Positions 43,164-52,218 of a DNA stretch of 64,000 nt are shown piece after piece. Source of the stretch: PALSA-505 sp963702235 (GTDB lineage: Bacteria; Actinomycetota; Actinomycetes; Streptosporangiales; Streptosporangiaceae); the NCBI GenBank assembly GCA_963702235.1, contig CAVPBZ010000020.1, positions 186,001-250,000 on the forward strand, given 5' to 3'. The notes below the pieces were generated by a model, which was not told where the DNA came from, ran no database searches, and was given only the letters and a program-made list of their open reading frames with translations. The translations under genes were made by a program, and so were the position numbers. Each line of letters starts with the position of its first letter. The first letter of the stretch is position 1.

Positions 43164-43919
43164 TCAGGGCCACGGCGCGAGCGCCGGCAGCGCACCGCCG
43201 GCCACCGACAGCGCGCCGGCCGCGGGCGCGGGGCGGCCGGCCAGCCACGCGGCGATCGCCCAGGACGGGCCGCTGACGTCAACCCGCCGGGCACCGTCCG
43301 GCCCGGCGATCCACCGCGCCCCGGTATCGGTAGCCCGCACGTCCACCCGCACGCCGGCCGGCAGCCGGGCCGGCAGCCGGCCGATAGCGGACAGCAGCTG
43401 CGCCACGAACGAGCCGGGCCATGCCGCCGGCCCGAAGCCGCAGCCGAGGTCAACGTGGTGGATCTCTAGCTCGCTCAGCCGCATGCCCGGCGTCTCGCTG
43501 AGCGGCAGCAGGCCCGCCCGGTGGTGCGCCATCGCGCGTTCCCAGTCGGCCGGGTGCATGGCGGACCAGGCACGGCGCAGCGCCGCCGCCGAGGTGATCA
43601 CGTCCGCGGTCAGCTCCGCCATGGTCCGGGCCGCGCCCGACTCGATGTCGTCCGTGCGCGCCTGCAGGCTGTCGTACATCGGGACCTGCTCGTCGCGGCG
43701 CGCGCCCTCGGCACCGCGGCGCAGGCCGTCGGCGTTGCGGGCGAGGTGGGTCAGCACATGGCCGACGGTCCAGCCTGCGCACAGCGAGGGACGCGCGGGA
43801 TCGGTGCCGGCCAGCCGGGCCAGCCCGGCCAGCAGCCGGCCCGTCGCGTCGTCCACGTGCGTGATCTGCCCGGCCAGGCCGGCCGGCAGCGGCTCAGCAG
43901 CCACAGAGTGTCCAGGCAC
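43164..43919 (-). CDS. Maleylpyruvate isomerase-family mycothiol-dependent enzyme
   Basis: Protein of 251 aa with a DinB-like four-helix N-terminal domain (WTVGHVLTHLARNADGLRR and ELEIHHVDLGCG supply the metal-binding histidines) and a C-terminal SCP2-like part. Members use mycothiol, the actinobacterial thiol, or remain uncharacterised (TIGR03083). The substrate is unknown. It lies 9 bp after a TetR gene on the same strand, so that regulator may control it. Confidence 0.88.
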   Translation of the reverse strand: MPGHSVAAEPLPAGLAGQITHVDDATGRLLAGLARLAGTDPARPSLCAGWTVGHVLTHLARNADGLRRGAEGARRDEQVPMYDSLQARTDDIESGAARTMAELTADVITSAAALRRAWSAMHPADWERAMAHHRAGLLPLSETPGMRLSELEIHHVDLGCGFGPAAWPGSFVAQLLSAIGRLPARLPAGVRVDVRATDTGARWIAGPDGARRVDVSGPSWAIAAWLAGRPAPAAGALSVAGGALPALAPWP

Positions 43920-43928
43920 CGGGGCGGC

Positions 43929-44609
43929 TCAGCCGAGCGGGGAGATGCTGGGGGTGCCGCCCGCGGCGAAGGAACGGTTGAGCCGCTGCCGCCACTGCTC
44001 GAACTCCGTCTCGTCCATCACGTAGGCGATGAACAGGGCGCGCATCGCCTCGAAGAGGGACACCGCGTCCGCGCGCTCGTTGCCCGGCCGGGCCACCCGG
44101 TGCAGCAGGAACCCGTCGATCAGGGCGACGAAGACGGGAGCGGCGCGCTCGGGCTCGCGGGCGCCGAGGACGGCCAGCACGGACTCGGCCAGCTGCTCGA
44201 AGGCGGCCAGCGTCTGCTCGACGTGAGTGCGCAGCTCCGGGTTGCGGCCGGCCTGCATGTACATCTCGAACTGGGCGATGGCGATCTCCCGCGACCGGGT
44301 GATCAGGGCCTCGGCCAGCTGCCGCGCGATCTCCTCGGTGGTCTGTCCTTTGCCGCTCGCCTGGGCGATCATCGCCTGCAGCTCGGCCTTGCGCTCGGAA
44401 AGATGCAGCCGGAGCGCCTCGTCGGTGAGCTGCTTGATGGACTCGAAGTAGTAAGTGGTCGACGCCTGCGGCACGCCCGCCCGGGCCGCGACCGCCCGGT
44501 GCGTGACGGCTCGGGGGCCGCCGTCCGCGAGAAGCTCGACCGCCGCGCGCAGCAGCATCTCCCGTCGGCTACGGCTGCGCCGCTGGACTGGTTCCACGCG
44601 ACTGGTCAT
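43929..44609 (-). CDS. TetR-family regulator
   Basis: Protein of 226 aa. The HTH (about 13-58: MLLRAAVELLADGGPRAVTH and VPQASTTYYFESIKQL) is clear, and the C-terminal domain resembles the group with VALIDGFLLHRVARP. It precedes the maleylpyruvate isomerase-family gene. ATG 44609 gives MTSRVEPVQRRSRSRRE; the frame extends 12 codons upstream without support. Ligand and targets unknown. Confidence 0.88.
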   Translation of the reverse strand: MTSRVEPVQRRSRSRREMLLRAAVELLADGGPRAVTHRAVAARAGVPQASTTYYFESIKQLTDEALRLHLSERKAELQAMIAQASGKGQTTEEIARQLAEALITRSREIAIAQFEMYMQAGRNPELRTHVEQTLAAFEQLAESVLAVLGAREPERAAPVFVALIDGFLLHRVARPGNERADAVSLFEAMRALFIAYVMDETEFEQWRQRLNRSFAAGGTPSISPLG

Positions 44610-44896
44610 TGACGCACGGTAACAGGGTTGGTACGTTCTTCCCAATCCTCAGATTTGGACAAATGCACATGTTTTCCCGCGATCAGGGGACTGACATGCG
44701 GAAACGGGTAAACGTCAGGACCAGACACGGGCTCGCCGCGGTGTGCGTGCCGGCGATCGCCACGGCGGCGGTCCTGACGCGTTTCGCTAGATCCCGCACC
44801 GGAGCCGCCGGCCCGCTCGGCCGCAGGCTGCCCGCCGGGGAAGCCCATCCCCTCTCCGGCGGGCTCTCGGTCAAGCCATCAGCGTCGGGACCACGC

Positions 44897-45592
44897 TCAC
44901 ACGCACAGACGGATGATAAGGACGGTCACGCACAAGCCCGGACTGCCCTTCGACGGTGACGGCGGAGGCGGCGGCGGCGGTGACGGAGGCGGAGGCGGTG
45001 ACGGCGGCGGCGGCGGTGACGGCGGCGGCGGCGGTGACGGTGACGGAGGCCGCCGCGGCGGCGGCGGCGGCACGGGTACCGCGGGCCGCCGCTGGGAGGG
45101 CGCCGGTGCCGCCGACCGCGCGACCGACAGAACCGGAACGTGGGCGGCGGACGCGGCCGGCCGGGCCGGGGGACGCGGGGCCGGATCACGGCCCGGGCTG
45201 AGCTGCAGCCTCGGCGGCTGGTGTGACAGCGCGGCGCTGGACACGGGGAGCCCGGCGGCGGACGGGCTGGGCGGGGGCGGCGCTGTTCCCGCGAAGAAGG
45301 TCCAGCCGACTGCGACCGCGGCGGCGGTGACCATGACCGCTGCCGAAGCGACCCGGCCCCGGGTCGAGGTTGCGGCGCGCGAGAGCCAGGCCAGGACCAC
45401 CGTGAGCAGCGCGCCCACGGCCAGCGCCCACCGGTTCGCGCAATGCCAGGTGCACACCGCCTTCGCCGCGGCGGCCCGCTGCCTCCTGGCATCGAGAACG
45501 TCGGACACGTAGACAATCAGCTGGTTGTTCTCGGCTCGGTGGGCGATAGCCCGGAGTCCCTCCGGAAGGATGACCCGCTGTACCCGCTTCAC
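44897..45592 (-). CDS. Pro-rich single-pass membrane protein with C-terminal two-cysteine tail (paralogue 2)
   Basis: Protein of 231 aa with the same plan as the gene at 26939. The N-terminal part (about 1-50) has LPEGLRAIAHRAENNQLIVY, matching LPGGLHASARSEGRRTVIYL there. A membrane region follows (about 60-105, two hydrophobic stretches), then a long Pro/Ser stalk (about 105-215), then the tail GLCVTVLIIRLCV with Cys221 and Cys230, again eight residues apart. The start is GTG 45592, sharing GTGA with the stop of the small gene upstream. Strong GGC/GCC strand bias here produces long false open frames on the other strand. Function unknown. Confidence 0.7.
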   Translation of the reverse strand: MKRVQRVILPEGLRAIAHRAENNQLIVYVSDVLDARRQRAAAAKAVCTWHCANRWALAVGALLTVVLAWLSRAATSTRGRVASAAVMVTAAAVAVGWTFFAGTAPPPPSPSAAGLPVSSAALSHQPPRLQLSPGRDPAPRPPARPAASAAHVPVLSVARSAAPAPSQRRPAVPVPPPPPRRPPSPSPPPPPSPPPPPSPPPPPSPPPPPPPSPSKGSPGLCVTVLIIRLCV

Positions 45593-45906
45593 GACGTGTC
45601 CGAACCCGATGCCAGCCGATGGATCGCGGCCCACCACTCGTACGGATCGCCGCCTTCGCCGCCGATCACGGCGATGACCTTACTGTCGTCGACCGCGAGG
45701 CGCACCGCGGCGGTTCTCGAGGGCAGCTCCCGCGAGACGGCCAGCAGCGACGGCGGCAGGCGATCGACCGCGGAGGTGTCGTCGGGGGCGCTGGGCGCCG
45801 GGCCGGCTGGCCCGGCGGGTTGCACTGCCCTCGCCGCTGCGGCATCTTTCTCCGCAGGGTGCCGGCGACGTCTTCCCCGCCATATGGCACGTACGGATTT
45901 GTCCAT
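45589..45906 (-). CDS. Small protein coupled to the Pro-rich membrane protein
   Basis: Unrecognised 105-aa protein. The first part is basic and low-complexity (WRGRRRRHPAEKDAA); the C-terminal half is compact and predicted folded (RTAAVRLAVDDSKVIAVIGG and DPYEWWAAIHRLAS). No membrane helix. ATG 45906 follows GGGGGAG. Its stop overlaps the start of the Pro-rich membrane protein, so the two are made together and may interact. No counterpart is visible next to paralogue 1. Confidence 0.6.
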   Translation of the reverse strand: MDKSVRAIWRGRRRRHPAEKDAAAARAVQPAGPAGPAPSAPDDTSAVDRLPPSLLAVSRELPSRTAAVRLAVDDSKVIAVIGGEGGDPYEWWAAIHRLASGSDTS

Positions 45907-46044
45907 GACCACACTCCCCCGGCTGGCCTGGATGGCACCTCTACTAAAACGTCACGATTTCGCTACTCTACGTGTCTTCACGCCGTTTGGGGGGGCCCAG
46001 AAGCGGATCTTCCCAGCTCCGCCCATCAGACCATCGATGGGCCG

Positions 46045-46068
46045 TTGATGTCCACCGGTGGACATCAA
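46045..46068. promoter_or_regulatory. 24-bp perfect palindrome
   Basis: TTGATGTCCACCGGTGGACATCAA has two perfect 12-bp halves and no spacer. It lies 65 bp beyond the stop of the minus-strand dehalogenase and 139 bp before the small-protein/Pro-rich operon. A second palindrome CCATCGATGG is at 46031-46040. It could be an operator or a terminator stem. Confidence 0.7.
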
Positions 46069-46132
46069 GGTGCCATCGACGCCACGCCGGGGTGCGCGAG
46101 CGCCGGATGAACGCAGGAGCGCAGGAGCGTGG

Positions 46133-47047
<915 letters not shown>

Positions 47048-47226
47048 GCTGTCACACCCCGGCCGGTCTCGGGCGGTGACCTGTCCGGTGCGAGCGCCGG
47101 GCTGGGGGCGGAGCCGTCGGGGGCTTGGGTGGTGACCAGTCCGGCACCCGCGCGCGGCCGGGAGCGGAGCCGTTCGGGGAAAGGAGTCATGCCAGCCGCC
47201 CGGGCGCGATCCGTGGCAGGCAGCGG

Positions 47227-48024
47227 TCAGCGGCTAGCGGCGACGGCGGCGAAGGGACGGCACTCGACGCCGGCCGCAGCGAGCGCGTGGCGCAGCCCGG
47301 CGGCGAGCGTCACGGCACCCGCCGTGTCGCCGTGCACGCAGATCGAGTCGGCCCGCACGACCAGCTCGGTGCCGTCGTCGGCGGCGATCGGCAGCCCGGC
47401 GGCTATCCGGGTGCCGCGCGCCGCGACGTCGGCCGGGTCGGTGATCACGGCACCGGGCTCGCGGCGGGACAGGAGCCGGCCCCGCGGCGTGTAGGCGCGG
47501 TCGGCGAAACCCTCGGTCACCACCCGGATTCCGCGGCCGCCGATGAGCTCGGCGGCCGCGGATCCAGCCAGCACCAGGACGGCCAGGCTACCGTCATACG
47601 CCTGCACCGCATCGGCCAAAGCCGCCGCCAGGATCACGTCGTCGGCCAGATCGTTATAGAGCGCGCCGTGCGCCTTCACGTAGCTGACCGAGGTCCCGTG
47701 CCTGCGGCAGAACGCGTCCAGCGCGCCGAGCTGGTACAGCACGTCGGTGATCAGCTCGTCCGGGCTGACCGCCAGGTGGCGGCGGCCGAACCCGGCCAGG
47801 TCCGGGTAGGACACGTGCGCCCCGACGCTCACCCCGCGGGCGGCCGCCAGCCGCACCGTCGCGTCCATGATCCGCGGGTCGCCGGCGTGGAAGCCGCAGG
47901 CGACGCTGGCGCTGGTGACCAGCTCGAGCAGCTCGGCGTCCGGTCCCAGCCGGTACGGGCCGAAGCCCTCGCCCATGTCGCTGTTCAGGTCGATGGAGGG
48001 GCCGCCGGTCATGCCTGCCATCAT
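47227..48024 (-). CDS. pxpA: 5-oxoprolinase subunit PxpA (LamB/YcsF family)
   Basis: Protein of 265 aa. IDLNSDMGEGFG, SASVACGFHAGDP, GVSVGAHVSYPDLAGFGRR and YVKAHGALYND are the conserved YcsF motifs. With PxpB and PxpC it forms the ATP-dependent prokaryotic 5-oxoprolinase that opens pyroglutamate to glutamate. It is divergent from pxpB, with only 38 bp between start codons; CGTACGTACG in that gap is a palindrome that might serve both promoters. Confidence 0.92.
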   Translation of the reverse strand: MMAGMTGGPSIDLNSDMGEGFGPYRLGPDAELLELVTSASVACGFHAGDPRIMDATVRLAAARGVSVGAHVSYPDLAGFGRRHLAVSPDELITDVLYQLGALDAFCRRHGTSVSYVKAHGALYNDLADDVILAAALADAVQAYDGSLAVLVLAGSAAAELIGGRGIRVVTEGFADRAYTPRGRLLSRREPGAVITDPADVAARGTRIAAGLPIAADDGTELVVRADSICVHGDTAGAVTLAAGLRHALAAAGVECRPFAAVAASR

Positions 48025-48062
48025 CGCGTACGTACGGTAGTGCTGCCAGGGAGGGATGACCG

Positions 48063-48680
48063 GTGAAGTTCTACCCGGTGGGCGCCGCGGCCGTGCTGGT
48101 CGAGCTGGACGACATCGCGGCGGTGCTCGCGCTGCACGCGGAGATCGAGCGCAGGCGGGCCGGGGGCTGGGCGCCGTCGCTGACCGACGTGATCCCGGCG
48201 GCCCGGACCATCCTGCTCGACGGCGTTCCCGACCCGGCCGCCGTCGGGCGCGAGCTGCGCGGCTGGGACGTCCGGCCGGCCGCCGCGCCGGACGGGCCTG
48301 TGGTAGAGATCCCGTGCCGGTACGACGGGGCGGACCTGGCCGCGGTGGCCTCCGCGTGGCGGGTGACCGAGCCGGAGGTGGCGCGAGTCCACGCCGGCCC
48401 CGAGTACCGGGTGGCCTTCTGCGGCTTCGCGCCCGGCTTCGCCTACCTGTCCGGGCTCAGCGAGGAGCTCGCCGTCCCGCGGCGGGCGACCCCCCGCACG
48501 GCCGTCCCGGCCGGCAGCGTGGCTCTGGCCGGCAGCTATACCGGCATCTACCCGCGCTCGTCGCCGGGCGGCTGGCAGATCATCGGCCGCACGGACGCGG
48601 TGCTCTGGGACGCCAGCCAGGATCCGCCGGCCCTGCTGACCCCGGGCACCCGGGTCAGGTTCGCGGCGGTGGGCTCGTGA
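48063..48680 (+). CDS. pxpB: 5-oxoprolinase subunit PxpB (KipI/allophanate hydrolase subunit 1 family)
   Basis: Protein of 205 aa with FYPVGAAAVLVEL at the start, YRVAFCGFAPGFAYLSGL in the core and PRSSPGGWQIIGRT near the end, the conserved KipI/PxpB signatures. It acts with PxpC in phosphorylating or binding oxoproline. GTG start at 48063. Its stop overlaps the pxpC start as GTGA. Confidence 0.92.
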   Translation: MKFYPVGAAAVLVELDDIAAVLALHAEIERRRAGGWAPSLTDVIPAARTILLDGVPDPAAVGRELRGWDVRPAAAPDGPVVEIPCRYDGADLAAVASAWRVTEPEVARVHAGPEYRVAFCGFAPGFAYLSGLSEELAVPRRATPRTAVPAGSVALAGSYTGIYPRSSPGGWQIIGRTDAVLWDASQDPPALLTPGTRVRFAAVGS

Positions 48681-49542
48681 CCAGCATCAGCGTCGAGCGG
48701 CCGGGCGCGCTGACGACCGTGCAGGACGCGGGGCGGCCCGGGCTGGCGCACCTGGGCGTGCCCCGGTCCGGAGCGCTCGACCCGGCGGCGCACCGGCTGG
48801 CCAACCGGCTGGCCGGCAACGCGGCGACGGCGCCGGTGCTGGAAACCACCCTCACCGGGGTCGCGCTCAGGTTCTCCGGCTCCGCCACGGCCGCGGTGAG
48901 CGGAGCGGCCGCGCCGGTCACGCTGGACGGACGACCGGCCGGCTGGGGCGTCCCTGTGCCGGTCCGGCCCGGCCAGGTGCTCGACGTGGGCCGGGCCACC
49001 GCGGGCGCGCGCAGCTACGTCGCGGTCTCCGGCGGGTTCGCCGTGCCGCACGTGCTCGGCAGCGCGTCTACCGACCTGCTGTCCGGCCTCGGCCCGGCCC
49101 GGCTGACGGCCGGCCAGGTGCTGGCCACGGGCGAGGCGTCCGGGCCGCCCGCCGCCGGTGACCAGGGCCAGCCGCGGCCGCCCTCCGGCCACGCCGAGCT
49201 GCCGGTCCACCTGGGGCCGCGGGACGGCTGGCTCGCGCCGGCGGCCGGGCCACGCTCACCGAAGCGAGGTTCACCGTGGCGCTGGCCAGCAACCGGATCG
49301 GCGTCCGGCTCGAAGGCCCGCGGGTAGAGCGAGCGGTCAGCGGCGAGCTGCCCAGCGAGGGCCTGGTCTGGGGCGCCGTGCAGCTGCTGCCGGACGGGAA
49401 CCTGGTGATCTTCCTCGCCGACCACCCCACCACCGGGGGGTACCCGGTGATCGCCGTCGTGGATCCGGCCGGGTTCAGCGCCTGCGCGCAGGCCGCCCCC
49501 GGCAGCACGGTCACGTTCCGCCTCGTTCCGGGCCGGAGCTGA
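48677..49542 (+). pseudogene. pxpC: 5-oxoprolinase subunit PxpC, frameshifted
   Basis: Biotin-dependent carboxyltransferase-type protein (KipA/PxpC). The first segment reads VERPGALTTVQDAGRPGLAHLGVPRSGALDP and VALRFSG to about 49247. After GWLAPAA a base is missing in the GGG run at 49247-49249, and the frame shifts to ATLTEARFTVALASNRIGVRLEGP, then WGAVQLLPDGNLVIFLADHPTTGGYPVIA to the stop. Restoring one G gives a normal PxpC of about 288 aa. Since pxpA and pxpB are intact, a base-call error in the G-run is quite likely. Confidence 0.82.
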
Positions 49543-49574
49543 CCCCGGGACCGCCAGCGAGAAGGAGGATGGCG

Positions 49575-50475
49575 ATGAGCGACCTGGACACCGGCTGGGT
49601 GGCGGCGTTCGTCGAGCCGCTGCGGGTCAGGCCGGGCTCGAAGGTCAGCCTGGCGGAGGATTTCGACCCGGGCGAGCGGTTCGGCGTGGCCAGGAAGAAG
49701 GACGGGAACGAGCTGCTGCGCCGCGGCGTGCAGCTGCTCGCCGAGTACCAGGAACGGCTGATCGCGCAGGACACCTACGCCGTCCTGGTCGTGCTGCAGG
49801 GGATCGACGCGGCCGGCAAGGACAGCACGATCCGGCACGTGATGAGCGGGGTGAACCCCGCAGGGGGTGCACGTCGCCAGCTTCAAGGAGCCGTCCGCCG
49901 AGGAGCTCGGCCACGACTACCTGTGGCGGCACGAGCGGCGGCTGCCCGCCCGCGGTGAGATCGGGATCTTCAACCGGTCCCACGAGGAGGTCGTGGTAGT
50001 CCGGGTGCACCCGGAGAGCCTGGCCAGGGAGAGGATCCCGCCGGTGACCGGCGACATCTGGCCGCGCCGGTACCGGGAGATCAACGACTGGGAGCGGTAC
50101 CTGGCCGGCAACGGGATCCGGCTGGTCAAGCTGTTCCTCAACGTGTCCAAGGAGGAGCAGCGGCGCCGGTTCCTCAAGCGGATCGACCGGCCGGAGAAGA
50201 ACTGGAAGTTCTCGGCCTCCGACGTGCGGGACCGCCGGTACTGGGATGACTACCAGCGCGCCTACTCCGACATGCTGACCCACACCAGCACGGAGTGGGC
50301 GCCGTGGCACGTGCTGCCCGCCGACCACAAGTGGTTCACCCGGATCTGCGCCGCGGCGGTCATCGGCCGGACGCTGATCGAGATCGACCCGCAGTACCCG
50401 GTCCCGGACGAGGCCGCCCGGCAGGAGCTGCTCCGGGCGCGGGCCGAGCTGGAAGCCGGGGCGCCGCCGGACTGA
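49575..50475 (+). pseudogene. ppk2: Polyphosphate kinase 2 (PPK2), frameshifted
   Basis: PPK2 transfers phosphate between polyphosphate and nucleotides. Segment one has the Walker A LQGIDAAGKDSTIRHVMSG; an extra G at 49860 then shifts the frame and GVHVASFKEPSAEELGHDYLWR follows, with the lid-type FNRSHEEVVVVRVHPE, VKLFLNVSKEEQRRRF and KWFTRICAAAVIGRTL. Removing one base gives SGVNPQGVHVASFKEPS, exactly the family sequence, and a protein of about 300 aa. GAAGGAGG precedes ATG 49575. Likely error or very recent mutation. Confidence 0.85.
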
Positions 50476-50482
50476 GCCGGCC

Positions 50483-50507
50483 TGTCACGTTCGCGCCGCG
50501 CCGCGTG
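50483..50507 (+). promoter_or_regulatory. Putative ECF41-type promoter
   Basis: TGTCACG (50483-50489) followed after 14 bp by CGTG (50504-50507) lies 42 bp before the COE gene. The known ECF41 promoter has TGTCACA and a CGTC-like -10 box, so this fits autoregulation, with imperfect -10 sequence and spacing. Confidence 0.5.
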
Positions 50508-50549
50508 TCTGAACCGGTAGAGACCCCGGACCCGCGAGAGGACACCGTG

Positions 50550-51179
50550 ATGGCGCGCATTTCCCTCCACCCGCCCCAGACACTGACCTACCGGCTCGCC
50601 ACCCGGTTCGTCCGCCGCCGGTACGGCACCATGCTCGATCCCGGTGCCGCCGTCGGGCACAACGTCCAGGTGGCACGCAGCTATGCGCTGTTCGAGCTGC
50701 AGGTCGAGCGGTGGCGCTCGCTCGACACCGGGCTGAAAGACCTCGCGCAGCTGGCCGCCGCGGCCAGCATCGGCTGCGGCTGGTGCCTGGACTTCGGCTA
50801 CTGGGAGGCAACGACGCGGCACCACGTCCCGGCGGAGAAGGTCCGGGCCGTGCCCGGCTGGCGGGACAGCGCGGTCTTCACCCCGCTGGAGCGGCTCGTC
50901 CTTGAATACGCTGAGGCAATGACCGTGACTCCGCCCGCCGTCACCGACGAGCTGGTGGCACAGCTCGGCCGCCAGCTCAGCGAGGCTCAGCTGGTCGAGC
51001 TGACCGCGACCGTCGCGGTCGAGAACCTGCGGTCCCGGATCAACTCCGCGCTCGGCCTGATCGCGCAGGGCTTCAAGGACCGGTGCGAGCTCCCGTCCGC
51101 CGCCGCCCCGTCCGCGGCCGCCCCGTCGGCTGCCGCCCAGGCCGTCGCCCCCCAGGCCGATGCCGCCCGCAGCGCCTGA
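50550..51179 (+). CDS. Carboxymuconolactone decarboxylase-family protein (COE partner of ECF41)
   Basis: AhpD-like protein of 209 aa. ASIGCGWCLDFGYWEA holds the redox CxxC (Cys76, Cys79), and VLEYAEAMTVTPPAVTDELV is the usual second part. The C-terminal tail is Ala/Pro/Ser low-complexity. Proteins of this class (COE) are the standard neighbours and targets of ECF41 sigma factors. GAGAGG lies 9 nt before ATG 50550. It overlaps the sigma gene by 20 bp. Confidence 0.88.
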   Translation: MARISLHPPQTLTYRLATRFVRRRYGTMLDPGAAVGHNVQVARSYALFELQVERWRSLDTGLKDLAQLAAAASIGCGWCLDFGYWEATTRHHVPAEKVRAVPGWRDSAVFTPLERLVLEYAEAMTVTPPAVTDELVAQLGRQLSEAQLVELTATVAVENLRSRINSALGLIAQGFKDRCELPSAAAPSAAAPSAAAQAVAPQADAARSA

Positions 51180-52068
51180 CGCCGGGACGTTCGAGGCGCA
51201 CCGGGACCTGATGTTCGCGGTCGCCTACCGGATGCTCGGCACGGTCGCGGATGCCGAGGACGCCGTCCAGGACGCCTGGCTGCGCTGGTCCGCGGCGCCC
51301 CGCCGCGACGTCGCCGACCCCCGCGCGTACCTGGCCAGGGTGATCACCAACACCTCGCTGAACCGGCTCCGCTCCGTCCGCGCCCGCCGCGAGGCCTACG
51401 TCGGGCCCTGGCTGCCCGAGCCGCTGCTGACCCAGGCAGGCCCCGATTCTGCCGAACGCGCCGAGCTGACGGAGTCGGTCTCGCTGGCGATGCTGGTGGT
51501 CCTTGAGTCGCTGACCCCGGAGGAACGAGCCGTTTTCGTCTTGCGCGAGGTCTTCGGCTTCGGCTACGCGGAGATCGGCGCGGCGCTCGGCCGCAGCGAC
51601 GTCTCGGCGCGGCAGCTGGCCCACCGGGCCCGCGAGCACGTCCAGGCCCGCAGGCCGCGGTTCGAGGTGGACCCTGGCCAGCAGCGGGAGGTGACCAGGC
51701 GGTTCCTCGACGCCGCCATCGGCGGCGACATCGACCGGCTCATGACGGTCCTGGCTCCCGACGTCACGCTGACCACCGACGGCGGCGGCCAGGCGAGGGC
51801 CGCGCGGCGCGCGATCACCGGGGCAGCCAAGGTGGCCAGGTTCGTCACTGGCATCTCTACCCGCCCGTACCAGGGCTTCGAGGTCGCCGACATGACGTTC
51901 GCGACGGCGGAGATCAACGGCGCGCCCGGGGTGCTGATCACCGCGGGCGGGCAGGTCATCGCCGCGATCGCCTGGCTGGTCGCCGGCGGCCGGGTGACCG
52001 CGATCCAGTTCATCACCAACCCGGACAAGCTGCGGCCGGTCTCGGCCGGCCGCACGCTGCCGCTGTGA
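51160..52068 (+). CDS. ECF41-group sigma factor with SnoaL-like C terminus
   Basis: Sigma factor of 302 aa. Region 2 (about 10-75) and region 4 (about 110-165) are followed by a SnoaL-like domain (about 175-302). All three ECF41 hallmarks are visible: WLP (84-86), DGGG (in TTDGGGQ), and NPDKL near the C terminus. In this group the C-terminal domain controls sigma activity in place of an anti-sigma factor. No anti-sigma gene is nearby, as expected. It is coupled to the COE gene by overlap. Confidence 0.93.
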   Translation: MPPAAPDAGTFEAHRDLMFAVAYRMLGTVADAEDAVQDAWLRWSAAPRRDVADPRAYLARVITNTSLNRLRSVRARREAYVGPWLPEPLLTQAGPDSAERAELTESVSLAMLVVLESLTPEERAVFVLREVFGFGYAEIGAALGRSDVSARQLAHRAREHVQARRPRFEVDPGQQREVTRRFLDAAIGGDIDRLMTVLAPDVTLTTDGGGQARAARRAITGAAKVARFVTGISTRPYQGFEVADMTFATAEINGAPGVLITAGGQVIAAIAWLVAGGRVTAIQFITNPDKLRPVSAGRTLPL

Positions 52069-52074
52069 CCTGCG

Positions 52075-52115
52075 CTGCCCGCACCGGTGAGTCCACTGCC
52101 CGCACCGGTGAGTCC
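52075..52115 (+). repeat. 20-bp direct repeat with 21-bp period after the ECF41 gene
   Basis: CTGCCCGCACCGGTGAGTCC occurs at 52075-52094 and 52096-52115, just after the ECF41 stop. Like the repeats at 4315 it has a 21-bp period directly at a gene end. Confidence 0.85.
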
Positions 52116-52218
52116 TGCGGTCCGGGGACGTCTGCCTCAGCGGCACCCGGCGCTGGCGGCTACCAGCGAGGACAGCGGCCCGGCCGTCCCGGGTCGGCTC
52201 GGATGGCGGCAGACAGCC

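Noticed and set aside
44609..44959. 116-aa plus-strand open frame between the TetR gene and the Pro-rich protein gene
   Set aside because: It runs into the antisense strand of the Pro-rich gene, has no convincing RBS, and its sequence is arginine-rich in a way typical of shadow frames.
44913..45512. 199-aa Gly-rich plus-strand frame (GGGGDGGGG repeats)
   Set aside because: It is the antisense of the Pro-rich stalk of the real minus-strand gene; the upstream coupled gene and the tail shared with 26939 support the minus strand.
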